Assembly (NCBI RefSeq): GCF_013761175.1
Contig: NZ_JACDUR010000001.1
Location: 992,001 to 1,056,000 of the forward strand
From: Nonomuraea soli
GTDB taxonomy: Bacteria; Actinomycetota; Actinomycetes; Streptosporangiales; Streptosporangiaceae
Direction of reading: 5' to 3'
Length of the DNA stretch: 64,000 bases
The position numbers and the translations under genes were made by a program. Shown here piece after piece: positions 59,901 through 64,000 of the stretch (the stretch's first letter is position 1; the number at the start of each line of letters is the position of its first letter). The notes below the pieces were generated by a model. That model worked only from the letters and a program-made list of their open reading frames with translations, was not told the DNA's origin and searched no databases.

Positions 59901-59967
59901 CGCGGCGGCGGCGGAACACCGGGAGCGGGCCGCCGCGCTGTTCGACGCCCTGGGCGTCAACCCCTGA
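56935..59967 (+). CDS. Large SARP/AfsR-type regulator (winged helix, BTAD, NB-ARC, TPR)
   Basis: A 1010-residue transcription regulator. Residues about 1-95 are an OmpR-like winged helix (EFRILGPLEAVV; LGGPRAQAVLATLLL), about 100-250 a bacterial transcriptional activation domain (ATWRGPALAGLDLG; REGRTLLGEELGLDPGPELRRLQ), about 280-600 an NB-ARC ATPase with Walker A SGNAGVGKTAL and sensor VVIVTSRDRLTGL, and the rest TPR repeats. Such proteins often drive secondary metabolism, but no biosynthetic cluster is adjacent, so the target is unknown. Confidence 0.9.
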   Translation: MAVDEVEFRILGPLEAVVHGRVVKLGGPRAQAVLATLLLDYGRTVSVDRLATLWGHPPPSSVRNQVMIAVGTLRKALREAGAKATIIETVGQGYRVATGSLDARSFEESVTAARQAAAGGRHTAAAVLYSQALATWRGPALAGLDLGTSVTAERWNDLRPAAAEEWAEEELTLGHHREAAAELRGWLAEHPLRERLRGLLMLALYRCGRKAEALETYREGRTLLGEELGLDPGPELRRLQEAILNDSPELQPAPAAASGPRVVPAELPSDVAGFAGRVADLDQLKRCLSPGSSTTAPIVVVSGNAGVGKTALAVRFGHLMADEFPDGQLYVNLHGYSRAPAMSSLEALTRLLGSLGIAPDQIPPDEDAAAGLYRSQLAGRRMLVLLDNALSAEQVRPLLAAAPGSVVIVTSRDRLTGLVASHGVRRLPLDVLPVDEALELVGAVAGPESLAAEPEAALELVRLCGALPLALRVAAATLADHQDPGHDPGEGGGALEGYVAALSAGRLDTLRIDGDMAVGGALELTYARLPQPARRLFRLLGLMPGQDITPGSAAALCGLGHDAAGPLLDRLATASLLEEHRTGRLTFHDLVREHAHEVAMREEPYTERQAALTRLLDHYRHLADAAHDLINPNRRRLLPPPPRPEGDQPGHADRQAAMAWLDGECGNVIAAVRAAVQAAGHVADRRHDEHVWQIATDLNPYLMVRGRFAESAALSDVAASAARHLGRPRFEALSLFAAALAEQAHTGRYRQVLGSLQRALDLAGAADDRWIQAQCLGLAGYLHHYLGDYPEALRCQRQAIAAHEEVGNALKQGLAHSDLAGTLIVLGQYGPADESLKRALTIFREIGFQLGEAAALHHVAESLCGQGLHEQALDSLADSRRLLTALGDPVMLATVVGSIGDTLRCLGRLPEARAALDEAFALIEGLTAVSVSAALSNQLGLLLADQGDPLSAVTAHEKALRLAAGSELRLEEARAHHGLAAARQACGADAAAAEHRERAAALFDALGVNP

Positions 59968-60005
59968 CCCCACGCCGGGGACGCCGCGATCGATGGCGCG
60001 CGGGA

Positions 60006-60011
60006 TACCGT
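60006..60011 (+). promoter_or_regulatory. Leaderless -10 box
   Basis: TACCGT lies six bases before the ATG at 60018. The six G bases between could also act as a ribosome site, so this one is ambiguous. Confidence 0.5.
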
Positions 60012-60017
60012 GGGGGG

Positions 60018-60344
60018 ATGGCCACTGAGGATGACGCGCGGACCCTGGCCCTGGCGCTGCCCGAGACCTCCGAGCGGCCGATGTACGGCACGCCCGCGTT
60101 CTACGTCGTGAAGAAGTGGTTCGCCCGGATGCACGAGATGCCCGGCGTGATGGTGCTGCCGCTGGCCGCGGAGGAGCACAAGCACGAGCTGGTCGCGGCC
60201 GATCCCGGCGTGTTCTTCACCACCCCGCACTACGACGGCTACGCGGCGGTGCTGGTGCGCCTGGCCGAGATCGGCCACGAGGAGCTGGGGGAGTTGCTGG
60301 CCGAAGCCTGGCGCCTGCGCGCGCCCAGACGCCTCCAGCGCTGA
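60018..60344 (+). CDS. MmcQ/YjbR-family protein
   Basis: A 108-residue protein of the MmcQ/YjbR fold, thought to bind DNA through a CyaY-like sheet. It has the family start DARTLALALPETSERPMYGTPAFYVVKKWFARM, then VFFTTPHYDGYAAVLVRL and the C-terminal helix EELLAEAWRLRAPRR. No specific role is known. Confidence 0.85.
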   Translation: MATEDDARTLALALPETSERPMYGTPAFYVVKKWFARMHEMPGVMVLPLAAEEHKHELVAADPGVFFTTPHYDGYAAVLVRLAEIGHEELGELLAEAWRLRAPRRLQR

Positions 60345-60391
60345 CCGGCCCTCGCGCGCACCCGCCGTCTCGCGCTCTTCAGGCGCCCCGC

Positions 60392-61300
60392 TCAGGCATG
60401 TTTGGCCCCCTCGTGGTCCAGGTGCCCGCGCGGCTCCAGCTGCAGCGTGGAGTGCTCGACGTCGAAGTGCCCGCGCAGGCAGTCGTGCAGCTCGTCGAGC
60501 AGCCGCCCGTCGCCCAGCCGCGAGTCGTCGACCACGATGTGCGCGGTCAGCACCGGCAGCCCCGAGGTGAGGGTCCAGGCGTGCAGGTCGTGCACGTCCA
60601 CGACGCCGTCGCGGCCGAGCAGGTGCGCGCGCACGTCCGACAGGTCCATGCCCTTGGGCGTGGCCTCCAGCAGCACGTCGACGGCCTCCTTGAGGAGGTT
60701 CCAGGCCCGGGGGAGGATCATCACCGCGACCACCACCGAGGCGACGGGGTCGATGACGTACCAGCCGGTCAGCTTGATGGCGATCGCCGCGACCAGCACC
60801 GCCACGGAGCCGAGCAGGTCGCCCATGACCTCCAGGTAGGCGCCCCGCACGTTGAGCGACTCCTTCTGGCCGCGGTAGAGCAGCACCATGGAGACCGCGT
60901 TGACCGCCAGGCCCACCAGCGCCACGACGATCACCAGCCCCGACTGGACCTCGGGCGGGGCGAAGAAGCGTTCCCACGCCTGGGAGAACACCCAGATCGC
61001 CACGCCGAACAGCAGCACCGCGTTGGCCACCGCGGCCAGGATCTCGATCCGGTAGTAGCCGAAGGTGCGCCGGTCGGTGGCGGGCCTGGCGGCGAAGTGG
61101 GCGGCGACCAGGGCCATGAAGACGCCGGTGACGTCGGTGGCGGAGTGCAGGGCGTCGGAGATCAGCGCCAGGCTGTTGGCCACCAGCCCGCCGATCACCT
61201 GGGCCACCAGGACCACCGCGGTGACGCACAGGACGACCAGCATGCGTGAGCGGTGCTGCGCCGTGGCGCTCACCTGCCCGTGCCCGTGTCCCCCGCCCAT
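60392..61300 (-). CDS. Cation diffusion facilitator (zinc/cobalt type)
   Basis: A 302-residue membrane exporter with a His-rich start (MGGGHGHG), six helices and a C-terminal cytoplasmic domain. The metal sites are visible in LALISDALHSATDVTG (helix 2) and YLEVMGDLLGS (helix 5, with a Asp); the end contains VDVHDLHAWTL and ELHDCLRGHFDVEHST. It exports divalent metal ions against protons. GGGGGG lies a few bases before the ATG. Single gene, divergent from the methyltransferase. Confidence 0.93.
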   Translation of the reverse strand: MGGGHGHGQVSATAQHRSRMLVVLCVTAVVLVAQVIGGLVANSLALISDALHSATDVTGVFMALVAAHFAARPATDRRTFGYYRIEILAAVANAVLLFGVAIWVFSQAWERFFAPPEVQSGLVIVVALVGLAVNAVSMVLLYRGQKESLNVRGAYLEVMGDLLGSVAVLVAAIAIKLTGWYVIDPVASVVVAVMILPRAWNLLKEAVDVLLEATPKGMDLSDVRAHLLGRDGVVDVHDLHAWTLTSGLPVLTAHIVVDDSRLGDGRLLDELHDCLRGHFDVEHSTLQLEPRGHLDHEGAKHA

Positions 61301-61397
61301 GTGTCCCCCCGGATCATCGCCCGGACTCCTTCCTACCCTTCCCCCGCCCGCCTGCCACCTGGCATAGGCTGGCCCAAGACCTAACGAGGAGGCGGGC

Positions 61398-62120
61398 TTG
61401 CAAGGGGTCACGAGAGCTCCGGGGGTGCGGACCGCGGTGGTGTGGGACGCCCTGCGGGCGGTGCTGGCGGGCAGGGACCGGCTCGACATCGTCGACGCCG
61501 GTGGCGGCACGGGCGGCTTCGCCGTACCGCTGGCCGAGCTCGGACACACGGTGACGGTCGTCGACCCGAGCCCCGACTCGCTGTTCGCGCTGGAGCGCCG
61601 GGCCGCGGAGGCCGGTGTGGCGGTGCGGGCGCTGCAGGGCGACGCCTCCGACCTGGGCGACCTCCTGCCGGCCGACAGCGCCGACCTGGTGTTGTGCCAC
61701 AGCGTGCTGGAGTACGTCGACGATCCGGCCGGGGCGCTGGCCACCGTCCACGGCCTGCTGCGCGGGGGCGGCGCGGTCAGCGTGCTGGCGGCCAACCCGG
61801 TGGCCACGGCGATCCACCGCGCGGTCGCCGGCCACTTCGACGAGGCCAGGCAGGTCCTCGACCAGGGCCGTTGGGGGGCCAAGGACCCCACGCCCCGCCG
61901 TTTCACCGCGCAGGAGCTGGCCGCGCTGCTCAGGGAGGCGGGTTTCGAGCCCGCCCAGACCCACGGCGTGCGGATCTTCGCCGACCTGGTCCCGAGCCGG
62001 CTCACCGACGGCGAGGCGGGTGCCGCGGAGGCGCTCATCGCCCTGGAGAAGGCGGCCGCCGACCATCCCGTGCTGCGCGACATCGCGACGCAGCTCCACG
62101 TCGTCGCCAGTCGAACATAG
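61398..62120 (+). CDS. SAM-dependent methyltransferase (class I)
   Basis: A 240-residue enzyme with the SAM-binding motif VDAGGGTGGFAVPLAELG, acidic loop VDPSPDS, GDASDLGDLLP and LVLCHSVLEYVDDP. The substrate is unknown. It resembles SmtA/CmoA-like methyltransferases that sit before dinB in related actinomycetes. TTG start at 61398 with GAGGAGG upstream. The stop TAG forms part of the -10 box of dinB. Confidence 0.88.
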   Translation: MQGVTRAPGVRTAVVWDALRAVLAGRDRLDIVDAGGGTGGFAVPLAELGHTVTVVDPSPDSLFALERRAAEAGVAVRALQGDASDLGDLLPADSADLVLCHSVLEYVDDPAGALATVHGLLRGGGAVSVLAANPVATAIHRAVAGHFDEARQVLDQGRWGAKDPTPRRFTAQELAALLREAGFEPAQTHGVRIFADLVPSRLTDGEAGAAEALIALEKAAADHPVLRDIATQLHVVASRT

Positions 62121-62123
62121 AAT
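62118..62123 (+). promoter_or_regulatory. Leaderless -10 box of dinB
   Basis: TAGAAT overlaps the methyltransferase stop and lies six bases before the dinB GTG. Confidence 0.7.
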
Positions 62124-62129
62124 CGAAGC

Positions 62130-63395
62130 GTGGCGAGAAAGCAGATCACCGGAGTCGGGCCGACTCCGCGGGGCGGTGCGGGCGACAGCGCCGGTGGCGG
62201 TGTCGACGACGACGGCTGCCCGATCCTCCACGTCGACATGGACGCCTTCTTCGCCAGCGTGGAGCTGCTGGAGCGTCCGGAGCTGCGCGGGCTGCCGGTG
62301 ATCGTCGGCTCGCCGTCCGGGCGCGGCGTGGTGCTCAGCGCCACCTACGAGGCCAGGGCCTACGGCGTGCACTCGGCCATGCCCATGAGCCGGGCCAGGC
62401 GCGTCTGCCCGCAGGCCACGATCATCCCGCCCAGCCACGGCAAGTACGGCGAGGTCTCCAAGGGCGTGATGGAGATCTTCCACTCCGTCACGCCACTGGT
62501 GGAGCCGATCGCCTCCGACGAGGCCTTCCTCGACGTGGGCGGGGCGCGCAAGCGGCTGGGCTCGCCCGCGACGATCGCCCGGCTGATCCGCGCCCAGGTG
62601 CGCGAGCGCTACGGCATCACCTGCTCGGTGGGCGTGGCGAGCAGCAAGTTCGTCGCCAAGCTGGCCTCCAAGCAGTGCAAGCCCGACGGCCTGCTGGTGG
62701 TGCCCGAGGCCGATGTGGTCGCCTTCCTCCACCCGCTGCCGGTGAGCGCCCTGTGGGGAGTCGGAGAACGCACGGAAACGGCCCTCACGCGGCTTGGAAT
62801 CCGGACTGTGGGGGATTTGGCAAGAGTGCCCGTTCCGACGCTCCAGCGCGAACTGGGGCCCGCGGCGGGGGGTCACCTGGCGGCGCTGGCCTGGGGGCGT
62901 GACGAGCGCCCGGTGACCGCGCACGTGCCCGACAAGAGCATCGGCAACGAGGAGACCTTCTCCGTCGACATCGACGACCCCGAGGTGATCAGGCGCGAGC
63001 TCCTGAGATTGTCCGAACGCGTGGCCTCCAGGATGCGTAAGAGCGGCTATGTGGGAAGGACGGTAAGCGTGAAGCTTCGCCGGGCCGACTTCTCCACGAT
63101 CAACCGGTCCAAAACTCTCAGGGAACCCACAGATGTGGCCCAGAAGATCTACTCGACCGCCTGTGCCCTGTTCGGGGCGTCGGGTCTCGAGCGGGTCCGC
63201 CTGCGCCTCGTCGGCGTCCGCATGGAGCAGCTGACCCCGGCCGACGGTGCGACGCACCAGCTCAGCCTGGGTGAGCGCGAGAGCGGTTGGAGAGAGGCGG
63301 AAAGGGCTATGGACAAGGCGATCCGGCGTTTCGGGCCCGATGCGGTGGTCCCGGCTTCACTGGTGCGAGGACGACTTGATGAAATGGATGCATGA
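62130..63395 (+). CDS. dinB: DNA polymerase IV (Y family)
   Basis: A 421-residue lesion-bypass polymerase. Catalytic blocks are LHVDMDAFFASVE (residues 33-45) and IASDEAFLDVGG with its Asp-Glu pair; the helix-hairpin-helix region LWGVGERTETALTRLGIRTVGDLA and the little-finger domain follow. Residues 1-30 are an extra Gly-rich lead. The end does not show a clear beta-clamp QL..LF-type peptide, although HQLSLGE is similar. No LexA box was seen at the promoter. Confidence 0.93.
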   Translation: MARKQITGVGPTPRGGAGDSAGGGVDDDGCPILHVDMDAFFASVELLERPELRGLPVIVGSPSGRGVVLSATYEARAYGVHSAMPMSRARRVCPQATIIPPSHGKYGEVSKGVMEIFHSVTPLVEPIASDEAFLDVGGARKRLGSPATIARLIRAQVRERYGITCSVGVASSKFVAKLASKQCKPDGLLVVPEADVVAFLHPLPVSALWGVGERTETALTRLGIRTVGDLARVPVPTLQRELGPAAGGHLAALAWGRDERPVTAHVPDKSIGNEETFSVDIDDPEVIRRELLRLSERVASRMRKSGYVGRTVSVKLRRADFSTINRSKTLREPTDVAQKIYSTACALFGASGLERVRLRLVGVRMEQLTPADGATHQLSLGERESGWREAERAMDKAIRRFGPDAVVPASLVRGRLDEMDA

Positions 63396-63587
63396 TGGGC
63401 CATGTGGGGACTAGGTCCGGGGGTGCGGGAATGATCTCTTTGTCACCTCCGGTTTGGTCTGCGTTGGCCGTTTTCTTTCGCCTACGTCTACAGCCTCGTA
63501 TTCTGGGGATAACCGACCGCGAGGTTCGGACACCCCGTGTCGTCCGTTGCCGTCTTCCCCGTTATGGGGCCGTCCTTGGGAGGCGCC

Positions 63588-63983
63588 GTGCCGCTCTCTG
63601 AGCACGAGCAGCGCTTGCTCGACCAGATCGAGCAGGCCCTCTACGCCGAGGACCCGAAGTGGGCCAACACCGTAAGGATCAGTGACCCACGCAACCATTA
63701 CAAGCGACGTCTGATCAAGGCCACCATCGGCTTTGTTCTCGGCATCGTCCTGCTGATGGTCGGCGTGGTCATGAACATGATCCCGCTCGGCGTCGGCGGT
63801 TTCGTGGTCATGCTCGCCGCGTGTCTGTGGGGCCTGTCGAGCTGGAAGCGTATGAGTGGAATAGGTGACGCGGCCGCGTCGGGGGCAGGGGTGCCTCCGG
63901 CGAAGGGCTCGCGTCGTGGTAACCGCGGATCCTTCATGGAACGCATGGAGGAACGCTGGCGTCGTCGTCACGACGACCGCTAG
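63588..63983 (+). CDS. DUF3040 membrane protein
   Basis: A 131-residue protein with the family start VPLSEHEQRLLDQIEQALYAEDP, a basic stretch, two membrane helices (ATIGFVLGIVLLMVGVVMNM; GVGGFVVMLAACLWGLS) and a basic C-terminal tail. The GTG at 63588 was chosen because GGGAGG lies five bases upstream and family members begin at this point. In actinomycetes this gene usually comes just before mraZ and the cell-division cluster, which would lie beyond the window. The 190 bases upstream hold no recognised feature. Confidence 0.88.
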   Translation: MPLSEHEQRLLDQIEQALYAEDPKWANTVRISDPRNHYKRRLIKATIGFVLGIVLLMVGVVMNMIPLGVGGFVVMLAACLWGLSSWKRMSGIGDAAASGAGVPPAKGSRRGNRGSFMERMEERWRRRHDDR

Positions 63984-64000
63984 AACGTCGATGACCGCCT

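Overview
The window is a very GC-rich, densely packed actinomycete chromosome segment. The actinobacterial integration host factor, a DUF3040 protein, a SARP/AfsR regulator, an F420-type luciferase-like oxidoreductase, many GTG/TTG starts and leaderless genes all point to Actinomycetota. The mix of genes fits a filamentous soil order such as Streptosporangiales, but the genus is inference. No rRNA, tRNA, insertion sequence, prophage or CRISPR array was seen.

Layout. Positions 1-8471 hold the end of pyrB and then pyrC, carA, carB, a pyrK-type subunit, pyrD and pyrF, a tightly overlapping UMP-synthesis operon closed by a strong hairpin. Positions 8521-15338 (minus strand) hold a 1280-residue secreted double beta-helix enzyme, a two-component system and a polyprenyl diphosphate synthase. 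As I recall Streptomyces gene order, this block lies where pyrF and mihF are otherwise adjacent. Positions 15638-30770 return to core genes: mihF, gmk, rpoZ, coaBC, metK, priA, two paralogous unknown proteins, def, fmt, rsmB, a PAP2 phosphatase and rpe. Positions 30738-36544 (minus) are a five-gene peptide/solute ABC transporter. Positions 36699-41826 hold an MpaB-type oxygenase, then an FMN riboswitch and a six-enzyme-activity riboflavin operon with a RibM-type transporter.

Positions 41876-46380 hold two small proteins and a CoxD/CoxE/XdhC/MocA-like molybdo-hydroxylase accessory set without its enzyme subunits. Positions 46360-52737 hold a membrane-anchored endonuclease/phosphatase-like protein, an LLM oxidoreductase, a cysteine-containing leader peptide ahead of a dicarboxylate/amino-acid symporter, two small cell-envelope or secreted proteins and a membrane pseudokinase. 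Positions 52821-63983 hold a GH9 glycosidase, pepP, efp, nusB, a large SARP regulator, an MmcQ/YjbR protein, a CDF metal transporter, a methyltransferase, dinB and a DUF3040 membrane protein.

The most interesting signals are regulatory. (1) The same 21-bp palindrome, AGTTAGGAA-N3-TTCCTAACT, lies exactly 8 nt downstream of a -10 box with an 18-bp -35/-10 spacer in front of both secreted carbohydrate-active genes, 42 kb apart, which suggests one repressor controls both. (2) A 24-residue leader peptide with two Cys codons suggests cysteine-responsive control of the symporter. (3) At least ten genes show a TANNNT box 6-7 nt before the start codon, the signature of leaderless transcripts. (4) The Ser/Thr kinase-like protein has lost its catalytic residues. 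(5) PriA and RsmB carry long low-complexity insertions with in-frame DNA tandem repeats.
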